Below the pieces are notes generated by a model. The model had not been told where the DNA came from. It saw only the letters and a program-made list of their open reading frames with translations, and searched no databases. DNA of 19,952 nt from an uncultured Chloroflexota bacterium (GTDB lineage Bacteria; Chloroflexota; Anaerolineae; Anaerolineales; Anaerolineaceae): NCBI GenBank assembly GCA_902795255.1, contig CADBKS010000032.1, forward strand, positions 1 to 19,952. Reading direction: 5' to 3'. This document shows positions 6,853-14,700 of this stretch, one piece after another. Position 1 is the stretch's first letter. The number at the start of each line of letters is the position of its first letter. The position numbers and the translations under genes are program-made.

Positions 6853-7990
6853 TGCTCGGTGCTCCGATAATTTCAAATACACTGTCCACGGCATCCGGCA
6901 GGTCCGGGACCGTCCGGATCCCGGTACCCTTCAGCATCTCATGCGCGGTTTCGGCTCCCGTTCCGCTGAAGCGGACGATCAGCGGGATCTTCCGCTTGTT
7001 CTTCCGCAGCGAACGGATCAGCCCCTCCGCGACTTTGTCGCAGTGGGTCTTCCCGCCGTAGATATTGATGATGATCACCTCCACCCGCGGATCTTTGTAA
7101 AGCAGCGTCAGGGCTTTTTCAGCCTTTTCCTCGTGAACGCTGCCGCCCATATCCATGTAGTTGGCCGGATGGCCGCCCCGGTAACGGACATAATCGATAC
7201 AACTCATCGTCAGCCCCGCACCGTTGGCCAGCACACCGATGTTGCCGTCCATCTTGAAGTAGCACATCCCGTACTTCATGGCTTCGTACTCGGTCTCGTT
7301 GGTGATCGTCATATACTGCGTATCGAAAAGCTGCTGCTGGCGGAAAAAGGCGTTGTCGTCGAGCGTGATCTTGCCGTCCAGCGCGAGCAGGCGCCCGTCC
7401 GGTGTGATCGCCAGCGGGTTGATGGCCACAAGCATCGCATCCAGATCACAGAAGATCTTCCACATTTCCTTACATATCTCAAAGAGCTTCCGCTGATACT
7501 TCAACGGAAAGTTGCAGCGTGAGGCCAGATCATAGATCTGGAACTGCTGCAGCCCGATCAGCGGATCAATATCGACCCGTTCGAGATTTTCATAAAGGGA
7601 GTTGGCGGCGGTCTCAATATAAATGCTGCCGGTGTCGTACATCGCGAGCACGGGGATCTGCTTGGACCGGTCATAAGCGATCAGCAGGTAATATTCCTCA
7701 TCGATCGTGACGGCCTCATCTATCAATACCTTTCCGACCGAAAGGCCCTTGATTTTGGAGGAAAGGATCTGGGAAGCAAAATCCTCGGTCTCTTCGGGCG
7801 TGCGGGCGAGGCGGATCCCGCCGGCCATTCCGCGTCCTTCCGTCAGGACCTGCGCCTTGACAACGACCGGGGCGTTGATCTCTTCCGAGATCCGTTTGGC
7901 CTCACGGGCAAAAGAGGTGACCCTGCCGTCCGGGATCGGGATCCCGTACCGTTTGAATATATTTTTGAGCTGATATTCCTGTAGTTTCAT
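6833..7990 (-). CDS. sucC: Succinyl-CoA synthetase (ADP/GDP-forming), beta subunit
   Basis: This 385-residue protein matches the beta subunit of succinyl-CoA synthetase (usual length about 388), which binds the nucleotide and the succinate end. It starts with MKLQEYQLKNIFKRYGIPIP. The ATP-grasp region has VVVKAQVLTEGRGMAGG (about 42-58). Metal and nucleotide residues lie in INPLAITPDGRLLALDGK (190-207), and the C-terminal flavodoxin-like domain has GNIGVLANGAGL, YMDMGGS and IINIYGG. The family context VHAGGRGKAGG is altered to VLTEGRGMAGG, so this is a divergent member. With sucD it forms one operon. The ribosome binding site is weak (GAAGGG close to the ATG). In an anaerobe with pyruvate:ferredoxin oxidoreductase this pair could serve a partial TCA cycle or a CoA-ester fermentation step. 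Confidence 0.92.
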   Translation of the reverse strand: MKLQEYQLKNIFKRYGIPIPDGRVTSFAREAKRISEEINAPVVVKAQVLTEGRGMAGGIRLARTPEETEDFASQILSSKIKGLSVGKVLIDEAVTIDEEYYLLIAYDRSKQIPVLAMYDTGSIYIETAANSLYENLERVDIDPLIGLQQFQIYDLASRCNFPLKYQRKLFEICKEMWKIFCDLDAMLVAINPLAITPDGRLLALDGKITLDDNAFFRQQQLFDTQYMTITNETEYEAMKYGMCYFKMDGNIGVLANGAGLTMSCIDYVRYRGGHPANYMDMGGSVHEEKAEKALTLLYKDPRVEVIIINIYGGKTHCDKVAEGLIRSLRKNKRKIPLIVRFSGTGAETAHEMLKGTGIRTVPDLPDAVDSVFEIIGAPSNEHITQ

Positions 7991-8008
7991 AACCCTTCAG
8001 TGACAAGT

Positions 8009-8023
8009 GACTTGCGGCAAGTC
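8009..8023. promoter_or_regulatory. Small palindrome upstream of sucC
   Basis: GACTTGC and GCAAGTC are perfect inverted arms around one G, 19 bp upstream of the sucC start. It could be an operator or a leader hairpin for sucCD. No clear promoter hexamers were found between it and the preceding terminator. Confidence 0.35.
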
Positions 8024-8034
8024 ATAAGGATCGG

Positions 8035-8080
8035 TTTTTTAAAAAATGCCGCCTGTCAACAGTCTGGCAGACGGCATTTT
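8035..8080 (-). terminator. Rho-independent terminator after the SPFH gene
   Basis: On the minus strand, AAAATGCCG pairs perfectly with CGGCATTTT, the inner stem continues with small mismatches, and a T-run follows. It lies just after the stop of the SPFH-domain gene and separates that unit from sucCD. Confidence 0.8.
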
Positions 8081-8103
8081 GACTCATAAAACAGGGACGC
8101 TCC

Positions 8104-9165
8104 TTACCCTCTCAGGAATTCGTCGACCGCTTCCTTACTGATACGGTAAGCGCTGCCGATCTTGCGGGCTTTCAGGTCGCCCGCGTTGATCGCGGCGATG
8201 ATATCTTCTTCAGAGACCTTCAGCAGCTGGGCAACTTCGGAAGGTGTCATGACACCGGATGCGGCCGGAGCAGCCGCCGCGGCAGGAGCAGCCTGCTGCT
8301 GAACGGGCTGCTGGGCCTGCTGGTTCATGCCGAATGCCTGGCTCATGTAATTGCCGATGCCCATTCCGGCGCCGATCCCGGCCGTCAGGCCCGCACCGCC
8401 GCCTTCATTCTTCGCAGCGTCGCGCATCGCGTCGGCAGCCTGCAGCTGGGTGTAGGTGTTCATGTCAAGCATGCCCATCGCGCGCAGGTCTTCAGCGCTG
8501 GTCTCGGACGGTTTGAGGTTGGAGATGTAGAAAGACTTCAGTGTCAGGCCGATCGCCTTGAAGTCATCGGCAGCTTTGGCGCGAACAGCCGTGCCCAGCT
8601 CTTCCGTCAGGCTCATCAGCTGGAAAATGTTCTGGCCGTTGGCAGCCTGGGTCGCGAGCGTATCCTGCAGCTTGGAGAGCAGCATGGAACGCAGGCGGTT
8701 TTCGATCTGCGTCAGGGTATAGCTGGATGTCGCACCGACGATCTGCGTCACGAACTGCTGCGGATCGGAAACCTGGAAGCTGTAGGTACCGAAGCCCTGC
8801 AGCAGCGTCATTCCAAGGCCGACACCGGCGTTCTGGATGATGATCGGCTGGGCGGTGCCCCATTTGCGGTCTGCGAATTCCCGCATGGCCACATAGTAGA
8901 CTTCAGCGGTAAAAGGCGTCCGGCTGTTGAAAGCTTTGCCGAGCAGGTCGGTCAGCAGCGGCAGGTTCGCGGTCGAGAGCGTATGGCGTCCGGGGCCGAA
9001 AACGTCCAGCGCCTTGCCGTCGCGCATAAAGATCGCGTTCTGGGATTCGCGGACGATCAGCTGGGAACCCCAGCGGATATCCGCCACACCGGTTTCCGGA
9101 AAATGATGGACGATCTCATCCGGCATTTCGCTCGGATATTCAACAACATCAAAAATACGTGCCAT
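8104..9165 (-). CDS. SPFH/band-7 (virion-core-like) protein with C-terminal helix-turn-helix
   Basis: This 353-residue protein has an SPFH/band-7 domain of the YdjI 'virion core protein-like' group at about residues 5-225. Typical segments are WGSQLIVRESQNAIFMRDGK, FGPGRHTLSTANLPLL and YYVAMREFADRKWGT. A linker rich in Gly, Gln and Ala (about 253-303, with GIGAGMGIG and a Q/A-rich run) follows. The C-terminus (305-352) is an excisionase/MerR-like winged helix: MTPSEVAQLLKVSEEDIIAAI, then IGSAYRISKEAVDEFL. Relatives usually end in zinc ribbons, so the helix-turn-helix end is notable. SPFH proteins form oligomers, often at membranes, yet this one has no membrane span. An AGGAG lies 8 nt before the ATG. 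It follows a helical-protein gene by 25 bp, so the two are probably an operon. The domain call is firm; the role is unknown. Confidence 0.85.
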   Translation of the reverse strand: MARIFDVVEYPSEMPDEIVHHFPETGVADIRWGSQLIVRESQNAIFMRDGKALDVFGPGRHTLSTANLPLLTDLLGKAFNSRTPFTAEVYYVAMREFADRKWGTAQPIIIQNAGVGLGMTLLQGFGTYSFQVSDPQQFVTQIVGATSSYTLTQIENRLRSMLLSKLQDTLATQAANGQNIFQLMSLTEELGTAVRAKAADDFKAIGLTLKSFYISNLKPSETSAEDLRAMGMLDMNTYTQLQAADAMRDAAKNEGGGAGLTAGIGAGMGIGNYMSQAFGMNQQAQQPVQQQAAPAAAAAPAASGVMTPSEVAQLLKVSEEDIIAAINAGDLKARKIGSAYRISKEAVDEFLRG

Positions 9166-9190
9166 GTTTTACTTCTCCTGATTGTTACAC

Positions 9191-9718
9191 TTAGCTGTTC
9201 TGCGTACCGAATTTGACTTCAGCCCGGCGGTTGAGCGCGGTCAGGCATTCCTGGGCAACTTTGTCCAGGTCGCGTACCGCGGTATCGATCCCGGCATTGG
9301 CAGCCGCCGCGTCTTCAACTTTATCGACGGAGGCTTTGACCGTATCGGCCAGGTCAAAAAGATACAGGTCATAGTCATAGATCTGCTGCAGCGCGACGTC
9401 ATCGACCTTCACCGCATCGCTCAGACCGGCATAACCGTAGGCAGCAGTCTTGATGCGATCCGCGAACTGGCGGATCTTCAGCGCGGCGGATTCGAGATCA
9501 CTGAGATAGAGGATCCCGGCGCCCTTTGCAAAATCTTTTTCGATCGCGGAGATCCGATCCCACTGTTCGGAAAAACGCTGGGCGATATTTTCTCTTACGA
9601 TCTTATCGGTATCCCGGCGGTCTTCCAGCTTTTCATACCCTTTGATTCCGGGAATTTTCTCCCACAACTTCTGCAGTCCACTTTTCTGGGAACTGACCAG
9701 ATCACTCAGATTTTCCAT
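9191..9718 (-). CDS. Helical protein of unknown function, partner of the SPFH protein
   Basis: I do not recognise a named family for this 175-residue protein. It is charged and predicted almost wholly helical, with likely coiled-coil stretches in NIAQRFSEQWDRISAIEKDF (about 44-63), LESAALKIRQFADRIKTA (about 75-92) and the C-terminal AVRDLDKVAQECLTALNRR. It has no signal peptide, cysteine pair or membrane span apart from one Cys near the end. A GGAG sits about 10 nt before the ATG. It is the first gene of a two-gene unit with the SPFH protein, so it may be a subunit or regulator of an SPFH assembly; that is inference from context. Confidence 0.78.
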   Translation of the reverse strand: MENLSDLVSSQKSGLQKLWEKIPGIKGYEKLEDRRDTDKIVRENIAQRFSEQWDRISAIEKDFAKGAGILYLSDLESAALKIRQFADRIKTAAYGYAGLSDAVKVDDVALQQIYDYDLYLFDLADTVKASVDKVEDAAAANAGIDTAVRDLDKVAQECLTALNRRAEVKFGTQNS

Positions 9719-9733
9719 GAAAATTACTCCTTT

Positions 9734-9748
9734 CGGGGATCGTCCCCG
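9734..9748. promoter_or_regulatory. Palindrome in the leader of the SPFH operon
   Basis: CGGGGA and TCCCCG are perfect inverted arms around TCG, just upstream of the ribosome binding site of the helical-protein gene. It is a possible operator or a hairpin affecting translation. Confidence 0.4.
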
Positions 9749-9764
9749 TTGTTATCCATTAATT

Positions 9765-9770
9765 ATTATA
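9765..9770 (-). promoter_or_regulatory. Possible -10 box for the SPFH operon
   Basis: A perfect TATAAT on the minus strand lies 46 bp upstream of the ATG at 9718, in an AT-rich stretch. No good -35 is found at 16-18 bp spacing; a TTGAAA is present but only 9 bp away. The call rests on the -10 alone. Confidence 0.35.
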
Positions 9771-10120
9771 GTGCAAGATTTTCAAAACGTTTTATTATTT
9801 TTTTATTAAAATCGGAAGAATGAAAAGCAGGCCCCGCACCCGCCTCTCGCTGTCCATCTGACCCGGCAGGCAATTCACAGGGCCCGAATCCATGTAAGAA
9901 ACAGGGACCGGTCCTGCTGACCCGGACTTCGCGGGAGTCAGACAAAACAGGTCCCTTTATCGCAGATTTCCGGCATCTCATGGACAGGAAGTACGGTCAT
10001 TCCGGCTTCCCATCCATCATGCCTGCCGTGGATCTTTTTTTATAAGCTCAGGTGCTTCATCATTCAAAGCCGCGAAGCGACACTTATTTGAAATCTATCA
10101 GCACCGGACTGTCCGGGCGA
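9771..10120. other. Intergenic stretch without a supported gene
   Basis: About 350 bp separate the cohesin-sortase gene from the SPFH operon. I see no convincing gene. It holds a branched inverted repeat at 9903-9956 (AGGGACC with GGTCCCT outside, CTGAC with GTCAG inside) and a 13-bp palindrome CCGGACTGTCCGG at about 10104. Either might end transcription of the cohesin-sortase gene, but neither is followed by a good T-run. Confidence 0.5.
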
Positions 10121-11719
10121 TCAATACGGCTTTGCCGCGATGATACGGCGGTTGGCATATCCTCCGCCGACAAGCTCATCCTCGCAGGTGATCAGGATCA
10201 GTGAATTTTCCGCTTCCATCGCAAGCTTTTCGACGGCCCTGACATCGGTTTCACTCACTTTTTCATTGGCATAAACAACGAATATTCTGATGTTGTTCCG
10301 CGGATCATGGACAAATATGCGTGTGTCTTCTTCCAATAAGTCAAGGAAGGCCAGCGGACCTGCGTCCGTGGTATTCAGATGGTTATGTCCGACCAGGACC
10401 GCGGTCCCATCCCCCGGCAAAGAGGAATCTTCCAACAGGCCGAGGTCACTGCCCAGCCAGGTGACCGGATATTCACCATCCACAAACGGAACTTCAACGA
10501 TGTCGGATTTTACATTAGCGGACGGGATCTCGATGGACCAGCGGAGCGGTTCATAGGTGATATCCAGGGGAAGGCTGCCGATCGCCTGCGGGCGTATTGC
10601 TGAAAAACCGGTGCGAGGCAGGATATCATTTTCATGCAGCTTCCAGAAAGTCCTGTCAGGCTCCGGCTGACGGGGCTGTTCCTGTTCCGGTTCTCTGCCG
10701 GTCACACTGATGCGGACAGCGACCACAAGCCTCGGGTCAACCTGAGAGAATCCGCGGATCGTCACCGCACCTTCACCGACCGCGGTGATCACGCCATCTT
10801 CATCGACTGTCGCAACATTCGGATCACTGCTTTCCCAGATCACAGTCTGATCCGCTTCTTCCGGCAATATCGTTGCGGAGATCCGGGTGCCTTCACCTAT
10901 GGCAAGCGAAGAGGGGGCGGCACCGGCAAGCGCGATCGATTCCGGCAGGATTCCGGGGTTCTCTGTACCGATAACAGTAATCACGCAGCTGTCAGACAGC
11001 GATTCATCCGCATCGGATGTCGCCGTGATCGTCGCGGTCCCTTCCGAAATCGCGGTAACGGTACCATTTTCATCGACAGAAGCCACATCGGGGTCGCTGC
11101 TTTCCCAGGTAACGGACTGATCCGCTTCTTCCGGCAGGATCTCCGCGGTAAGGACCAGTGTATCGCCGGCTTCGAGTTCAGCGGAGTTTTGATCCAGCGT
11201 GATCGATTCCGGCAGGGGCACGGACTCTTCCGGGATCGTTACTTTACCGGCTCCATAATCAACATCCACATCCACGCCATCAGGACCATCCTCTGATTTC
11301 TGCAGAGCCGGATCATCATCGGGATCCGCCGATACGTTTACGACCGCATCGCCGGGGCCGGCATCATCCAAAACGGTGAAATTCAATTTGAGGATCTCAC
11401 CCTCATACATGATGTTTTCCGCCCCCAGCCAGTTGATGATCATCCCGTTCTCACTCCAGGTTCCCGGGAAATCCGAAGCGGAGAAAGCATGGTCGAACCC
11501 GTTGAAAGCGAGCCTTGTTTTATCATATTCAAACATCAGGCTCAAATATGAGACACCCGGATTGTTTGAAGCGGATAAAACCAGCGTTACATCCTCACCC
11601 CGTGATGCTTCCGCAGACGAAAGCTGCAGGGTCAATTGGGCCTGCGCTTCAGCAGAAAAAATGCCGATTAATGACAGAGCCAGACACAATACGACAAATA
11701 TGATCCCTGTTTTTTTCAT
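10121..11719 (-). CDS. Secreted cohesin, Ig-like and sortase-domain protein
   Basis: This 532-residue protein begins with a signal sequence (residues 1-26; possible cleavage at AEAQA). Residues 28-162 form a cohesin domain, with GEDVTLVLSASNNPGVSYLS, YDKTRLAF, ILKLNFTVLDDAGPGD and the closing GAGKVTI. Two BIG2 Ig-like domains follow (168-250 and 258-340; both have LPEEADQ and WESSDP). After a Pro/Glu/Gln linker comes LPRTG (367-371), then a sortase domain (about 380-532). Expected catalytic residues are His445 in VGHNH, Cys512 in LILITCED and Arg524 in ANRR. Sortases are transpeptidases that anchor surface proteins. A sortase joined to a cohesin is unusual. It lies 59 bp downstream of a dockerin-bearing M23 peptidase gene, probably in the same operon, so the cohesin may bind that dockerin. 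Domain calls are firm; the interaction is inferred. Confidence 0.88.
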   Translation of the reverse strand: MKKTGIIFVVLCLALSLIGIFSAEAQAQLTLQLSSAEASRGEDVTLVLSASNNPGVSYLSLMFEYDKTRLAFNGFDHAFSASDFPGTWSENGMIINWLGAENIMYEGEILKLNFTVLDDAGPGDAVVNVSADPDDDPALQKSEDGPDGVDVDVDYGAGKVTIPEESVPLPESITLDQNSAELEAGDTLVLTAEILPEEADQSVTWESSDPDVASVDENGTVTAISEGTATITATSDADESLSDSCVITVIGTENPGILPESIALAGAAPSSLAIGEGTRISATILPEEADQTVIWESSDPNVATVDEDGVITAVGEGAVTIRGFSQVDPRLVVAVRISVTGREPEQEQPRQPEPDRTFWKLHENDILPRTGFSAIRPQAIGSLPLDITYEPLRWSIEIPSANVKSDIVEVPFVDGEYPVTWLGSDLGLLEDSSLPGDGTAVLVGHNHLNTTDAGPLAFLDLLEEDTRIFVHDPRNNIRIFVVYANEKVSETDVRAVEKLAMEAENSLILITCEDELVGGGYANRRIIAAKPY

Positions 11720-11734
11720 TCTTACCTCTTACAT

Positions 11735-11748
11735 TTTGTAATTACAAA
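11735..11748. promoter_or_regulatory. 14-bp perfect palindrome before the cohesin-sortase gene
   Basis: TTTGTAATTACAAA is self-complementary and lies 15 bp upstream of the ATG at 11719, next to its AGAGG ribosome binding site. It may be a regulator site or influence translation of the second gene. A small CGGTC-AAAA-GACCG hairpin at 11763-11776 follows the stop of the first gene and lacks a T-run. Confidence 0.4.
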
Positions 11749-11778
11749 GCCGCTGCTCCCGCCGGTCAAAAGACCGTA

Positions 11779-14700
11779 TCAATAGAGCACGATCGTTTTA
11801 TCGACCAGATATTCCTGGAGACGCATCAGATCTTTCCCGGTGATCCTGCCGTCCCCGTTCACATCGCCGGAGCATAATAATTCAATGTTTCTGTTTACCA
11901 GGTATTCCTGGAGACGCATCAGATCTTTCCCGGTAACTCTCCCGTCTCCATTCACATCCCCCGGAATACAGACAGATCCGGGCGAGGTCACCGTGATTTT
12001 GCAGGTGGCCTTCACGGAAGGATTCCCTGCCGCGGCTGCCGTGATCGTTGCGGTCCCGGCGGCTTTGGCCGTCACGACACCGGCGGAAGAGACCTCTGCG
12101 ACATTCGTATTGTTGGAGGTCCAGGTCACACTTTTATCTTTTGCGTCGGCAGGCGTGACCAATGCCGCAAGCGCCGCGGTCATACCGGTTTGCAGCGTCA
12201 GATTTGTCTGATCCAGTGTAACGGCACTCGGTTTGATGGTATTGAATATTAATCTCACGACAAGGTTCCTGTCGGGCATCGTGCCTTCTGTCTGTCCCGA
12301 GTAGACCCCGTCGTAAGAATAGCCGGGATTTGCTTTGATATCTGTGATCTGATAGGTCTTCCCGACTTCAACGACCCGATAGAAATCGTCCGTATCTTCC
12401 TGTAATTTCGAACCATCAACATAGACATCCACCGTTCCATAGTCAAGCAAACTGGTTTGACCGGTACCATCCAGATATCCGCTGAGGTCCAGCCGGCGTC
12501 CCGCGGTAATGACACAGGTGGCCTTCACCGAAGAATTTATCGCAGAGGTCGCTGTGATCGTTGCCTTGCCGACAGCTTTCGCGGTCACCACGCCATCGGA
12601 AGAAACGGTGGCGACACCGGTATCACTGCTGCTCCAGGTCACATTCTGGCTTGCGCTTGCCGGTGTTATCACCGCAGTGAGCGGTAATGTCTTTCCGATC
12701 TCAACCAAACGGGCGGAATAATTCAGATCAAGTTTGATAACGGTCACCTTACAGGTCGCCTTGACCGAGGGATCCCCAACCGACGCTGCGGTGATCGTGG
12801 CCGTTCCCGGAGCCTTTCCGGTGATTTTTCCCGCAGATGACACCGTCACGACACTCGTATCGCTGCTGCTCCAGGTCACATTCTGGTTTGACGCGTTTGA
12901 CGGACTTATGGTGGGAGTCAGTGTGTAGGTAAGCCCGACCCCAAGTGTGGTCGACGTCTTATTCAGTGAGAGTCCGGTCGGCAGAACCTCTTTAAGACGG
13001 TAGCGGTAGGAAACGGAAGCGGCGCTGCTGTCCGGACTGGTCGTCCACCCGCTGTCTTTGCTCCAGGTATAATACGTTACCGCTTTCCTGACGTCATAAA
13101 CATACATGTGATAATAGACATAATTGCTGCCGTTATCACACCAGGCCAATTGGTTCTCAAACCTGCCTTTATGGCGCAGCTGGTACCAGATTATGTTCGG
13201 ATTATCACCGTCCTTCCCGCTGCCTTCGATCGTAAATTGATCGATAGCGCCCGCAACATGCGGTGTCGGATAATTCGGGCCCTGTTCGAAATTCACAACA
13301 CTGCTTCCCTGCCTGCACCAATGGTAATAGTAATCTTTTGATTCAGCCCGGACCAGCGTGTTCGAAGTACTGAGCGGATACGGAGCCTCCCGGGTCTCAC
13401 CGGTCGCCTCATATTTTGTTGTGCCGGTGCCAGTTTTCGTCCAGCCGGATCCCGGAGATGAAGCAGCGGTTGTCTGATAATGGTTGTTGTACTCAACTTC
13501 GACTGTACTGTCCGCATTGTCACAGGGAAGCGTTCCCGTTTCCAGCCATTCCGAGGTAAAAGAACAAATATTCCGAACATGGATCGTACAGGTCGCCTTA
13601 ACAGAACTATTCGCTTTGGCTGTTGCTGTGATCACCGCAGTTCCGGCAGCTTTTGCAGTGACTCTTCCGCTTGAAGAGACTGTCGCCACGCTTGTATTGC
13701 TGCTTGTCCAGGATACGTTTTTGTCAGCAGCATTCGAAGGCGTGATCGTCGCAACAAGCGTAGTCCCATTTCCCGGATCTATCCAAACCGAACTCCGATC
13801 CAAACTGATTTCGTTTGGCAGTTGTATGACTGTAACCGTACATGTATCCTTCACAGATGTATTATCTGTCGCAGAAGCAGTGATCACTGCAGTTCCTGCA
13901 GCTTTTGCAGTTACAATCCCCCCGGAAACAGTTGCAACGCTCGTATTACTGCTGCTCCAGGTTACGTTTTTGTTCGTTGTATTCGAAGGCGTAATCGTCG
14001 CAGTAAGTGTTGTCGTGTTACCTGGACCTAACGTAGTGCTATGAATATTCAATGAGATTCCGGTAGGAGAGACTTTATTTACTGTGACAGTGCATTTCGC
14101 ACTTTTAGAACTATTTACCGCACTTTTTACAGTTATTATCGCAGTTCCCACGGATTTTGCAGTCACTACACCGTTTGCAGTGACCGACGCAACGCTCGTA
14201 TTACTGCTGCTCCAGGTAAATTTCTTACAGGCATTTGTAGGATAAACGGTTGCGGAAAGCAATATTTCAGTGCCCACTGTTAAGGAGACAGCCGTTCTAT
14301 TCAAATTTATGCTTGTTGGTTTTATGGAATTGAATTGTAATGTAACCCAACTGTTCCCACCTTTTATGATCGTACCTGATTTATTACCGGAGTAAACCTT
14401 TATGTATTCATATCCATCATTCGCCTTGATATCTTTTATTTCATATTTTGATCCGGCCTCTATATCCGGATTTGAATAATTTGGTTCATCATCAGCCACT
14501 TTTTTCTCATTGATATAAACGTCTACCGTGCCATAATCCCCCAAACCTGTCGATATATTGCCATCCAGATAACCATTAACGACAAGCGACCCAGTATCAA
14601 GCTTTATATATGTAATTCCATCAGGATCAGTCCAGGATGGGTTTACATTTTTACATCTATCATCAGTTGTACCATTTGCAACTGTTTTTATTGCAAAATG

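Noticed and set aside
6853..6894. Upstream start for sucD adding 14 residues
   Set aside because: The extra residues match nothing in the family, and the internal ATG has a well-placed GGAG and gives the standard length.
6106..7522. Plus-strand open frames across sucD and sucC
   Set aside because: They are shadows of two well-recognised genes and their products are His/Arg-rich with no motif.
8079..8086. TGACTCAT near the SPFH terminator, similar to the end of palindrome copies
   Set aside because: Only 8 bases match and no second arm or GTACC core is present, so chance is enough to explain it.
9766..9981. A 71-codon minus-strand frame upstream of the SPFH operon
   Set aside because: It has no ribosome binding site of note and an Arg/Gly/Pro-rich product of low plausibility, and it crosses an inverted repeat and the AT-rich promoter region.
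10012..10040. A T-run after a weak ATCCA/TGGAT hairpin on the plus strand
   Set aside because: The stem is 5 bp with a long loop, and no plus-strand gene lies upstream for it to terminate.
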